From Desulfurococcaceae archaeon UBA285 (GTDB taxonomy: Archaea > Thermoproteota > Thermoprotei_A > Sulfolobales > Desulfurococcaceae), in the NCBI GenBank assembly GCA_002495025.1, contig DADP01000035.1:20239-56858 (forward strand): a stretch of DNA of 36,620 nt, in the 5' to 3' direction. A model generated the notes under the pieces. The model worked only from the letters and a program-made list of their open reading frames with translations. It ran no database searches and was not told the DNA's origin. Shown here piece after piece: positions 16,336 to 23,849 of the stretch (its first letter is position 1; each line of letters opens with the position of its first letter). Both the position numbers and the translations under genes were made by a program.

Positions 16336-16818
16336 CTAGTTTTTCTCTTTGCTACAACAAAGAGTTAATTCTCTAGATTGCCTGGTCTCCCTGTAAATAC
16401 AGTAGATAACTATAGCCGCACCAACAGGTATCATCGAGAATGACAGATACCATTCAAGTGAACCTGGCGCCAGTGGGTGTGGTGGCCCCCAAATAGCGTT
16501 ATCAATGATTATAATTGCTAGTGAAAACCTTGCAAACCAGTTTAGAAGCAGCCAACAAGGTGAGGGTGTCTTTGTCTCAGGGTAGTAGGGTGGTGTTCTA
16601 CGATATTTAATTACCCATACTGCCTCGCAGAGACAATTAGCTAGTAAAGCAACACCAGTAAAAATCGCTAGTATACGCAAGTACCATTCAAGAGATCCTG
16701 GTTCTACTGGCTCAGCTGAGTTCCAAACACGTATAGTGGCAAGTGTAGAAATAACGAGAATAACTAGTAGAACACCAAACCACTTTGACAATAATACTCT
16801 ACATATAGGTATCTTCAA
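16336..16818 (-). CDS. Membrane protein with internal duplication, unknown function
   Basis: 160 residues, four hydrophobic segments (about 14-31, 46-64, 95-109, 124-142). The two halves are repeats: PVEPGSLEWYL at 37-47 matches PLAPGSLEWYL at 115-125, each flanked by a membrane helix on both sides. Cysteines cluster at 62, 64, 88, 140, 154 and 155. The codons of the repeated motif differ, so the duplication is old. The start is TTG at 16818, with GGGGAT upstream. It is transcribed away from the slipin gene and toward the AOR operon, 95 bases from the GTG of the ferredoxin gene. I do not recognise the family. Confidence 0.7.
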   Translation of the reverse strand: MKIPICRVLLSKWFGVLLVILVISTLATIRVWNSAEPVEPGSLEWYLRILAIFTGVALLANCLCEAVWVIKYRRTPPYYPETKTPSPCWLLLNWFARFSLAIIIIDNAIWGPPHPLAPGSLEWYLSFSMIPVGAAIVIYCIYRETRQSRELTLCCSKEKN

Positions 16819-16913
16819 CTCGATATCCCCAAACTACTATCATTAACTACTTAGACTATAGAATAAATATCACAATCAAAACTCTTATTGCGTACATGTG
16901 AGTTTAGATTAAG

Positions 16914-16933
16914 TCTCCTGTCTCGATAGGAGA
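16914..16933. other. Short hairpin in divergent intergenic region
   Basis: TCTCCT (16914-16919) and AGGAGA (16928-16933) form a 6-bp stem with an 8-base loop. It lies in the 191-base gap between the duplicated membrane protein gene and the slipin gene, upstream of the slipin TATA box, so it is outside both expected leaders. An operator or a small RNA element are both possible. Confidence 0.3.
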
Positions 16934-16963
16934 ATGAGTTTATTTCTTCGAGGATTTGTAAAA

Positions 16964-16971
16964 GTATATAT
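16964..16971 (+). promoter_or_regulatory. TATA box for slipin-nfeD
   Basis: GTATATAT with a predicted start near 16995. The leader then begins next to the strong site GAGGTGGAGAGG (16996-17007), directly before the TTG at 17010. Confidence 0.5.
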
Positions 16972-17009
16972 TGTCATATTGTAATACATTACTTTGAGGT
17001 GGAGAGGTT

Positions 17010-17792
17010 TTGTTTGAATTAATTTTAACTCTACTCTTTATAATAATAATTGTTATACCGCTTCTAGCTAACGCTATAAAAATAGTTAAAGAATACGAGC
17101 GGGTAGTAGTATTTAGACTTGGAAGACTTAGAGGGGCTATTGGGCCGGGGCTAGTCTTTGTCATACCATTCGTGGATACTGTACAGAGAGTTGATTTAAG
17201 AGTTGTCACTATTGATGTTCCAAGACAAGAAATACTCACAAGAGACAATGTTAGTGTAACAGTTGACGCAGTTGTATACTATAGAGTCATTGATCCAGTT
17301 GCAGCGGTAACAAGAGTATCTAACTACCACTATGCTGTCAGCTTATTGGCTCAAACAGTATTGAGAGACGTGTTGGGCCAGTCAGAACTAGACGACTTAC
17401 TACAGAGGAGAGAAGAATTAAACAAGAAGATCTCGGGAATACTAGATGAAATGACTTTACCATGGGGTGTTAAAATAGTAGCTGTAACAATTAAAACAGT
17501 TGAACTACCTGAGGAAATGAAGAGAGCAATGGCTAAACAAGCAGAAGCCGAGCGTTGGAGGAGGGCTAGAATTATCGAGGCTGAAGGCGAGAAACAAGCA
17601 TCGGCTATTCTAGCAGAAGCTGCAACTATATATGAAGAACACCCAGTTGCACTGAGACTCCGTGAGCTACAAACGCTAATAGAGATTGCTCGTGAGAAAT
17701 CACTAGTAGTGGTAACAGAGACGGGTGGAGATGTACTAGGTAAGCTTATAGCGGCCCAGAAGGCCCTTAGAGAACAGGAGAAAAAGGGTTAG
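17010..17792 (+). CDS. Stomatin-like SPFH protein (slipin)
   Basis: Membrane-associated scaffold of the SPFH/prohibitin superfamily, 260 residues. An N-terminal hydrophobic segment (3-23) is followed by the SPFH domain (EYERVVVFRLGR, GPGLVFVIPFVD, VDLRVVTIDVPRQE, DNVSVTVDAVVYYRV), then the charged coiled coil with AEAERWRRARIIEAEGEK typical of slipins. TTG at 17010 is supported by the extended ribosome binding site just upstream. nfeD follows after 5 bases; in Pyrococcus the homologous pair forms a protease and its substrate/regulator, the NfeD protease cutting near the C-terminus of the stomatin. Confidence 0.93.
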   Translation: MFELILTLLFIIIIVIPLLANAIKIVKEYERVVVFRLGRLRGAIGPGLVFVIPFVDTVQRVDLRVVTIDVPRQEILTRDNVSVTVDAVVYYRVIDPVAAVTRVSNYHYAVSLLAQTVLRDVLGQSELDDLLQRREELNKKISGILDEMTLPWGVKIVAVTIKTVELPEEMKRAMAKQAEAERWRRARIIEAEGEKQASAILAEAATIYEEHPVALRLRELQTLIEIAREKSLVVVTETGGDVLGKLIAAQKALREQEKKG

Positions 17793-17797
17793 GTTGA

Positions 17798-19126
17798 ATG
17801 CCTTTCTCATTGAAAACCATTATTTTATTTTTACTCGTATTTACTCCTACACTACTAGTTCTTCCTAGTCTACAGAGTACTCCGCTACACACCATTGAAA
17901 GAGCTATCATTGTAGATGTCTATCCACCATGGGATACAATAGACAGTGGAGTAGCAGAGTGTATTGTAGAAGCAGTTAGATATGCAGAGGAAAACAATAT
18001 TGTTTTAATTATGAGAGTTAACTCTTATGGTGGATATTTAGACTCGGCTTTCACTATTGGCGATGCAGTCTACTATTCTAAAACACCTGTTGTGGTCTAC
18101 GTTGAAAACAAAGCTCTAAGTGCTGGAACACTAGTAATACTACCAGCAGACTATATTGGCTTAAAGAAGGGCTCAATAATTGGTGCGATGAAACCAGTAA
18201 TTATAGATCCAGTGAGTGGACAAGTAGTATTTGTCAACGAGTCGAAAATACTAGAGCCCATAATTGGCAAGGCGAAGGTCTACGCTGAGAGGAGAAGTAG
18301 AAATCTAACGCTAGTAAATGAATTCATAGTTAACGCAAAAGTAGTTTCTTCTAGAGAAGCAGTAGAGTGGAGTGTAGCCGACGTTGAAGTCTCAGACTTC
18401 GATGAATTCCTCTCTGTGTTAGACGGGTTGAAAATCGAGAGGGGTGGAGTAGTCTACGAGTTGAAAATTAAGAGTGTTGAAGAATACTCTTGTAGTGTAA
18501 GGTCTAGATTTATATCTATATTGTCGAATACATATCTCGCCAATATACTTCTCACAATTGGAGTACTAGCGAGTATTTTCGCGCTAGTCTCTGGTAAACT
18601 AGTTGTTCTACCACTCGCAGTAGCATTTATACTTCTTGGCTTAATGGGTACTGGTATAAACCCCAATCTAGTCTCTCTATTCTTTATTCTACTAGGGGGT
18701 GTTTTACTAGCAGTAGAGCTCTTTATACTACCAGGTTTCGGTATAGTTGGAATTACTGGTATAATACTACTACTACTGGGCTTTACACTGCTACCGATGT
18801 ATACACCTACTGGTATAGCTCCAAGTGAAAGCTATGTATTAATGCTTAGAGTATTTATTATTGGATTATCAGTGGTGTTTGGAGGTTTTTTCGGTATTGT
18901 ATTATTCAAGGTGGTGCAAGTGAAGAGGAAGAAGCCAATATCGTATACTCCTATTGGAAAAACTGGTGTTGCAGCTGATCCAATAGGCCCCGGCCTCATA
19001 GGCTATGTAAAAATAGAGGGAGAGTATTGGAGAGCTGTGTCTAGTGAATACATATCGCCCGGTGAAGAAGTAGTAGTTGTAGAAATGAGAGAAGACGGGA
19101 TTTTAGTAGTTGCAAAGAAAAAATAG
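17798..19126 (+). CDS. nfeD: NfeD/STOPP membrane serine protease (long form)
   Basis: ClpP-like membrane protease that partners the slipin. A signal-type hydrophobic N-terminus (5-25) precedes the ClpP-fold domain; NSYGGYLDSA (75-84) is the substrate groove, S108 in LSAGT is the nucleophile, and K150 is a plausible general base, matching the 41-residue Ser-Lys spacing of P. horikoshii PH1510. About four to five membrane helices follow (roughly 240-370), then the C-terminal NfeD OB-fold (IGKTGVAADPIGPGLIGYVKIEGEYWRAV in parts). 442 residues is the normal size of the long form. It ends one base before the convergent speE stop. Confidence 0.92.
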   Translation: MPFSLKTIILFLLVFTPTLLVLPSLQSTPLHTIERAIIVDVYPPWDTIDSGVAECIVEAVRYAEENNIVLIMRVNSYGGYLDSAFTIGDAVYYSKTPVVVYVENKALSAGTLVILPADYIGLKKGSIIGAMKPVIIDPVSGQVVFVNESKILEPIIGKAKVYAERRSRNLTLVNEFIVNAKVVSSREAVEWSVADVEVSDFDEFLSVLDGLKIERGGVVYELKIKSVEEYSCSVRSRFISILSNTYLANILLTIGVLASIFALVSGKLVVLPLAVAFILLGLMGTGINPNLVSLFFILLGGVLLAVELFILPGFGIVGITGIILLLLGFTLLPMYTPTGIAPSESYVLMLRVFIIGLSVVFGGFFGIVLFKVVQVKRKKPISYTPIGKTGVAADPIGPGLIGYVKIEGEYWRAVSSEYISPGEEVVVVEMREDGILVVAKKK

Positions 19127-19127
19127 T

Positions 19128-19973
19128 TTATGGATATATAACACCTAGTTTCAACAATCCCTCTACTACACGGGCTTTTACAAATCTCGTTGTAACTCCT
19201 CTTTTCTCTAGGATTTCATCCATTGATTTAACAGTCTCCCATAGGTTGTAGACGTCTGATCCCACAATGAAGTTTACGTTTAACCCGAAACTTGGAATCC
19301 AGAACCAGTATTCTGCTGTGTTTTTAAAGTTTTTCTTTACGCTCTCTAATACATAGTTGTATTCATTGAGGTAGAAGTAGCTACTTCCAGCTTGTGTTAC
19401 TACAACGCCGTTTGGTTTTAATACTCTCTTTACTTCGCTTAGGAATTCTGGACTGTAGAGTGGTTTAGCTATGTCTGCAGCGTATGGATCTGTTAAATCC
19501 ATTATTACTACGTCGAATTGGTTGCTTGGTGATTCTTTTACGTATTTTAATCCATCCATAATTACTACTTTTACACGTGGGTCGTTGAAACTACCTTTGT
19601 GTAGTGGTTCAAGGTATTTCTTCGAGAATTCTACTACAACAGGGTCTATGTCGACTAATACAGCTTCGCGTACTGTGTTGTGTTTTAATACTTCTCTAAG
19701 AGCACAGCCGTCTCCACCTCCAAGTATTAATACTCTCTCTGGGTTTGGGTGCATAGTCATAGCTGGGTGTACTAGTAGCTCGTGGTAGAAGTACTCGTCT
19801 CTCTCGGATACCTGGATGTAGTTGTCTAGTAGTAGTGATTTACCAAAACCCTCGATTTCAGCAAATACTGCTTCTTGATATGGTGTTTTCTCTAGTGCTA
19901 TTATCTTTTTAACTTTAAATACTAGCTTCATGTGTTTACCTGCTGGTTCTACTATTATAAGCCCCTCCTCCAT
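19128..19973 (-). CDS. speE: Polyamine aminopropyltransferase (spermidine synthase)
   Basis: Transfers aminopropyl from decarboxylated S-adenosylmethionine to a diamine. 281 residues: N-terminal beta domain with QVSERDEYFYHE (54-65), nucleotide-binding LGGGDG (84-89), VDIDP (107-111) and the active-site DLTDPY (159-164). Archaeal homologues often accept agmatine, cadaverine or longer amines, so the acceptor cannot be fixed from sequence. ATG at 19973 is three bases after the deoC stop; the two are cotranscribed. Converges with nfeD with one base between the stop codons. Confidence 0.93.
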   Translation of the reverse strand: MEEGLIIVEPAGKHMKLVFKVKKIIALEKTPYQEAVFAEIEGFGKSLLLDNYIQVSERDEYFYHELLVHPAMTMHPNPERVLILGGGDGCALREVLKHNTVREAVLVDIDPVVVEFSKKYLEPLHKGSFNDPRVKVVIMDGLKYVKESPSNQFDVVIMDLTDPYAADIAKPLYSPEFLSEVKRVLKPNGVVVTQAGSSYFYLNEYNYVLESVKKNFKNTAEYWFWIPSFGLNVNFIVGSDVYNLWETVKSMDEILEKRGVTTRFVKARVVEGLLKLGVIYP

Positions 19974-19976
19974 GCT

Positions 19977-20696
19977 TCAACCCCTAGACTCTATTATTTT
20001 CAAGTAATCCTCCATTATTTTATCTCCACTACTCGTTCCAATTCTATCTGCTCCAGCTGTGATTAGTGCTAGGGCATCTAAACCCCTTCTAATTCCACCA
20101 GAAGCCTTTACTTTTACTCTACCACGACTAGCATTCTTCAATAAGTAGACGTCGTGTACTGTTGCTCCTCCGCCGAGAAAGCCCGTACATGTTTTTACAT
20201 AGTCTGCTCCAGCCTTGGCGACCAGCTCTGTTGCTTTGGCTTTTTCTTCGTCTGTTAACAGCCCGGTCTCTATTATTACTTTTACTATTTTCACCCCATT
20301 GTTTCTAGCGGCTTCTACAACCGCCCTGATATCTCTCTCTACGAATTCATAGTCTCCTGATTTAAACGCGTTTATATTCATAACCATGTCTACTTCTGAT
20401 ACTCCTAGCTCGGCTGCTTCTAATACCTCGTTTACTTTGCTTCTAGTAGAGGTGTTTCCAAGTGGAAAACCAATTACTACTCCTATCTCGATAGTGTTTC
20501 CAGCTATTTCGCGCGTCTTCTCGACGAGTGATAAGGGGATCATTAGTAGTTTAAACCCATACTTCTTCGTGTCTTCAACATACTTCTCTAGGAGCTTGTA
20601 GTTCGCGTCTGGTTTTAACAACGTGTGATCTATTAGACGGGCCAGCTCGCTTGGTTTAAGCTTTAAATCAAATACTCCATTCAATATCAACACCAT
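19977..20696 (-). CDS. deoC: Deoxyribose-phosphate aldolase
   Basis: Class I aldolase cleaving 2-deoxyribose 5-phosphate to glyceraldehyde 3-phosphate and acetaldehyde in deoxynucleoside breakdown. The TIM barrel is complete: LIDHTLLKPDA near the start, the VDMVMNINAFKSGDY strand, Schiff-base lysine in DYVKTCTGF (K168) and the relay lysine in VKASGGIR (K197). The start is set at ATG 20696: a TTAATATA box ends exactly 23 bases upstream, which implies a leaderless mRNA; the in-frame TTG at 20717 would lie before the expected transcript start. It shares the transcript with speE; together with cdd elsewhere in the window it supports nucleoside salvage. Confidence 0.92.
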   Translation of the reverse strand: MVLILNGVFDLKLKPSELARLIDHTLLKPDANYKLLEKYVEDTKKYGFKLLMIPLSLVEKTREIAGNTIEIGVVIGFPLGNTSTRSKVNEVLEAAELGVSEVDMVMNINAFKSGDYEFVERDIRAVVEAARNNGVKIVKVIIETGLLTDEEKAKATELVAKAGADYVKTCTGFLGGGATVHDVYLLKNASRGRVKVKASGGIRRGLDALALITAGADRIGTSSGDKIMEDYLKIIESRG

Positions 20697-20719
20697 TAAA
20701 CAGTATACTTGTTTCAACC

Positions 20720-20727
20720 TATATTAA
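20720..20727 (-). promoter_or_regulatory. TATA box for deoC-speE (leaderless)
   Basis: Minus strand TTAATATA, 23 bases before the ATG at 20696. It lies in the 50-base gap after gcvH and so separates deoC-speE from glyA-gcvH. Confidence 0.45.
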
Positions 20728-20767
20728 TTACGTAGAGAGGATGGAAAGAGTAAAAATAGTAGGGTAT

Positions 20768-21193
20768 TTAGTGCTTGCCTTTTTGGATTTTCTCGGCGTA
20801 GGCTTCTGGAGTGAGGAGTGATTCGTATTCACTTGGCTCTGTTATTTCAACTTTGAAAATCCATCCTTTACCATATGGGTCTTGGTTTAATAGTTCTGGT
20901 TTTGACTCTAGTTCCTTGTTTACTTCTATGATTCTACCAGAGACTGGGGCGTAATAAGTAGATGTTGCTTTTACAGAGTCAATCATTCCTATTTCTTCGC
21001 CCTTCTTTACTACTCTACCAATTTGTGGTAGTTCAACTGCAACAATGTCTTTTAATTCTTTTTGTGCATAATCAGTTACTCCACAGACGACGATCTTGCC
21101 TTCTAGTTTAGCCCACTCATCTGTTTCAGTATATCTTCTATCTGTTTTAACAATATACTCCTTGCCTCTCACTTTAACAACTATGTCACTCAT
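20768..21193 (-). CDS. gcvH: Glycine cleavage system H protein
   Basis: Lipoyl carrier that shuttles the aminomethyl group between P and T proteins. About 141 residues, with the lipoylated lysine in DSVKATS (K75) and the following YAPVSGRIIEVN, and KGWIFKVE near the C-terminus. ATG at 21193 is chosen because GGTGGT lies a few bases before it; an in-frame GTG at 21202 is part of that site. It follows glyA after a short gap and is probably cotranscribed. No lipoate ligase or synthase is seen in this window, so lipoylation depends on genes elsewhere. Confidence 0.94.
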   Translation of the reverse strand: MSDIVVKVRGKEYIVKTDRRYTETDEWAKLEGKIVVCGVTDYAQKELKDIVAVELPQIGRVVKKGEEIGMIDSVKATSTYYAPVSGRIIEVNKELESKPELLNQDPYGKGWIFKVEITEPSEYESLLTPEAYAEKIQKGKH

Positions 21194-21239
21194 GTAAACC
21201 ACCCTGTGTATGTATACCCGTCAGAGTAAAAAACCAGTG

Positions 21240-22583
21240 TTATTCTTCAGCGTGGAGCATTAATTTGAGTAGTTTGACCTCGTCTTCTCTTGTTATTCTA
21301 AATCCATAGTGTACTTCCATGAAGTCTTTTCTAAACTCAATTACCTTCTTCTTTACTTCTTCTGGGTCTTTCTTGTCGATTAACACCATACGTATAAATC
21401 TAGCTATTTCCTTCATTTCGCTTTCTCTCATACCCCATCTAGTCATTTCTTGTGTACCGAGTCTTAGTCCACTTGGGTCTTTAACGTCTTCTGGACGGTC
21501 GTATGGAAGCATGTTTTTGTTTACTATGATGTTTGCTTGTTCTAGTAGAACAGCGCATTTTGTTCCTCTTCCAAGTTGTGCAACGTCTAGTACTACTTGG
21601 TGGCTGGATGTATAGCCAAGGTGTTCTAGTGCTACTTTAAAGCCCTCGGCTGCGAGAGCCTCTGCTAGTGCTTTAGCGTTTCTCACTATTTGTTGTGCGT
21701 AGTCTCTACCCCAAATCTTCATTTCTACTGCTGTTACACCAGTAGCTGCTAGTCTATGTAAGTGGTGGTTTGAGACAAACATTGGAAATACTACTTTGCC
21801 TATTTCTTTATAGTCTTCTTCGAGCCTTGTAGCAATTATTCCGCCCTGTGGGCCTGGGAAGGTCTTGTGTGTAGATGATGTTATAACGTCAGCTCCTAGT
21901 TTTAACGGGTTTTCCCATACTTTGCCAACTATTAATCCCAATACGTGTGCAACGTCATGCATTACTTTTGCTCCAACAGCGTGCGCGGCCTCAGCTATTT
22001 CCTTGGTTGGATGTGGGAATAGATAGAGTGATCCTCCAAGAGTGACGATCTTAGGCTTTATCTCTTCGATCATTTTTCTAGCTTTATCTACATCTATATT
22101 CCAGTTCTCCAGGTCTACTGGTAGCTCTATTTGCTCTATTCCAAGTGCTCCAAGAGTACCATACCTGGTGTGACTAACGTGTGCTCCGGCTTGGACTGGA
22201 GCTACTAGTGCCTTATCTCCTGGTTTTGTAAATGTTCTAAAAACAGAGGCGTTTGCTGTTGTACCGCTTATTGGCCTTGGATCAACGTATTCTGTTTCTA
22301 ATAGTTCACCCATTAATTTCTGTACTTTGACTTCGAGTGGGTCTATGTATTTTAAGCCCTGGTAGAACCTCTTGTACGGCTTGCCCTCTGCATATCTATG
22401 CATTGCATCATTCATATACATTAGCATTGCCAGTGGAGACATAACGTTTTCACTGGCGATTAGGTTTATACAGTGTTTCTTCCTCCATAGAGTATGCTGG
22501 ATTGTTAACTCGACTACTTCTTTAAGGTCTGGATACAGCTGTATTAAAGCGTCTAGACCTGGTGATTCACCATACTCGCTCAA
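21240..22583 (-). CDS. glyA: Serine hydroxymethyltransferase
   Basis: PLP enzyme interconverting serine and glycine with a folate or archaeal modified-pterin one-carbon carrier. 447 residues: NLIASENVMSP (40-50), MHRYAEGKPYKRFYQG with the tyrosine that contacts the cofactor, MHDVAHVLGL (208-217) with the PLP aspartate, and TSSTHKTFPGPQGG with K240 forming the internal aldimine. The TTG at 22583 is preceded by GGGGAT within a leader of about nine bases. Grouped with all glycine cleavage genes, so it likely works with them to balance glycine, serine and one-carbon units. Confidence 0.95.
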   Translation of the reverse strand: MSEYGESPGLDALIQLYPDLKEVVELTIQHTLWRKKHCINLIASENVMSPLAMLMYMNDAMHRYAEGKPYKRFYQGLKYIDPLEVKVQKLMGELLETEYVDPRPISGTTANASVFRTFTKPGDKALVAPVQAGAHVSHTRYGTLGALGIEQIELPVDLENWNIDVDKARKMIEEIKPKIVTLGGSLYLFPHPTKEIAEAAHAVGAKVMHDVAHVLGLIVGKVWENPLKLGADVITSSTHKTFPGPQGGIIATRLEEDYKEIGKVVFPMFVSNHHLHRLAATGVTAVEMKIWGRDYAQQIVRNAKALAEALAAEGFKVALEHLGYTSSHQVVLDVAQLGRGTKCAVLLEQANIIVNKNMLPYDRPEDVKDPSGLRLGTQEMTRWGMRESEMKEIARFIRMVLIDKKDPEEVKKKVIEFRKDFMEVHYGFRITREDEVKLLKLMLHAEE

Positions 22584-22615
22584 TTTTATCCCCTAATTAG
22601 CCTTATGAGAAACGA

Positions 22616-22623
22616 TTTAAAAA
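22616..22623 (-). promoter_or_regulatory. TATA box for glyA-gcvH
   Basis: Minus strand TTTTTAAA. The predicted start near 22592 gives a nine-base leader containing GGGGAT before the TTG start of glyA. Confidence 0.5.
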
Positions 22624-22645
22624 ACATTATATTCGTATATATAGT

Positions 22646-23758
22646 TTATTTCTCTATAAATGGAAAGTCGACTATTTTAGCTGGTAGTTTTTTACCATGT
22701 ATTTCTACTTCTACTTCTTCGCCTAGTATAGCGTAACGTGTATCTAGATATGCCATTGCAATACCTCTATTTAATACTGGTGAATAGCATCCACTAGTGA
22801 CCCATCCAATCCAGACATCGTCGACGTAGACACTGCTACCTTGTCTTGGGAAGAGTCTACCAGCTTCTTTACCCATTTTTAACCCTATTCTAATCCATCT
22901 CAATCCCTCTCTTCTACAAGCTCTCAGTGCTTCTTCGCCTACAAAGCCTTTTTTACTCCATGTTATTGCTCCCATTCCATACCTTAATGCCAGTGCACAT
23001 GGGTATTTAACGGGGTCTTCTCCGTATTCATGGTCTCCTAGTACAAACCCCATTTCTATTCTAAGAGTGTCTCTTGCAATCAAACCAGCTGGTTTAACAC
23101 CTCTAGCTACTAGTGCCTCGACTAGTTTTCTTATTTCTCCGTGTTCTCCCCATATTTCAAAGCCGTCTTCACCAGTCCAGCCACTTCTACTCACTAGAAA
23201 CGTCTTTATGCCATTGAACTCCTCGTTTAATCTGAATTCGAGTGGTTTGAGGTCTCCGGCCCATTTTGCACCGAGAGACTCCATTACTTCGACTGCTCTT
23301 GGTCCTTGAAGCGCGATCATTGAGTAAGTGTTTGTTAAATCTACTACTTCGACTCTAAATCCTTTTGCAATAGCTGTATTTCTAATGTAATTCAACATCT
23401 TCTCTCTTGCAAGAGCGTTTGGAACAAAGAGCCATTCTTCATCGTTTATTTTGTAGAGCATTTCATCGTCTTTAACTCTAGCCCACTCGTTTAAAGCAAG
23501 AGTGGGGCCGCTCATAAATCCTGGTTTAACTTTTGACAAGTCTTTAGTATATATGTATTGTATTAATGGTATTACATCCGGGCCCTTTAATAGCGCTCTA
23601 CCCATATGTGATACGTCGAAGAAGGCGACGTTTGTTCTAACAGCCATGTGTTCTTCTATCGCCGTTGAAAACCTCATTGGTACTTCCCAGTCTCCAAATA
23701 CACCGGGTTCTGCTCCCAACTTCTCGATGTAATACTCATATAGGGGTATCTTGGGCAA
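22646..23758 (-). CDS. gcvT: Aminomethyltransferase (glycine cleavage T protein)
   Basis: Moves the methylene group from H-protein aminomethyl-lipoate to the folate/pterin carrier and releases ammonia. 370 residues with GDWEVPMRFS and FFDVSHMGR near the N-terminus, the SRSGWTGEDGFEIW motif in the middle, ARDTLRIEMGFVLGDHE, and the C-terminal barrel GWVTSGCYSPVLNRGIAMAYL. The TTG at 23758 is supported by GGTGA seven bases upstream, and no better start is present. Diverges from gcvPA across a 91-base shared promoter. The 62 bases to glyA hold a separate glyA promoter. Confidence 0.95.
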   Translation of the reverse strand: MPKIPLYEYYIEKLGAEPGVFGDWEVPMRFSTAIEEHMAVRTNVAFFDVSHMGRALLKGPDVIPLIQYIYTKDLSKVKPGFMSGPTLALNEWARVKDDEMLYKINDEEWLFVPNALAREKMLNYIRNTAIAKGFRVEVVDLTNTYSMIALQGPRAVEVMESLGAKWAGDLKPLEFRLNEEFNGIKTFLVSRSGWTGEDGFEIWGEHGEIRKLVEALVARGVKPAGLIARDTLRIEMGFVLGDHEYGEDPVKYPCALALRYGMGAITWSKKGFVGEEALRACRREGLRWIRIGLKMGKEAGRLFPRQGSSVYVDDVWIGWVTSGCYSPVLNRGIAMAYLDTRYAILGEEVEVEIHGKKLPAKIVDFPFIEK

Positions 23759-23796
23759 CTAGACTTCACCGTGAATTAATCAATGAAACTATTGAA

Positions 23797-23815
23797 ATAT
23801 AAATCGTATTTATAT
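23797..23815. promoter_or_regulatory. Back-to-back TATA boxes for gcvT and gcvPA
   Basis: ATATAAAT, three bases, then ATTTATAT form a perfect 8-bp inverted repeat; read outward, each strand shows the same TATA box ATTTATAT. The minus copy predicts a gcvT start near 23773, three bases before its GGTGA site. The plus copy predicts a gcvPA start near 23838, at its AAGGTG site. Both leaders would be under 20 bases. Confidence 0.55.
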
Positions 23816-23849
23816 CTCTACACTGTTTATACAATTAAGGTGTTTTTAC

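Noticed and set aside
16914..16933. Hairpin as an intrinsic terminator
   Set aside because: No gene ends toward it on either strand and no T run follows it; archaea do not rely on such hairpins.
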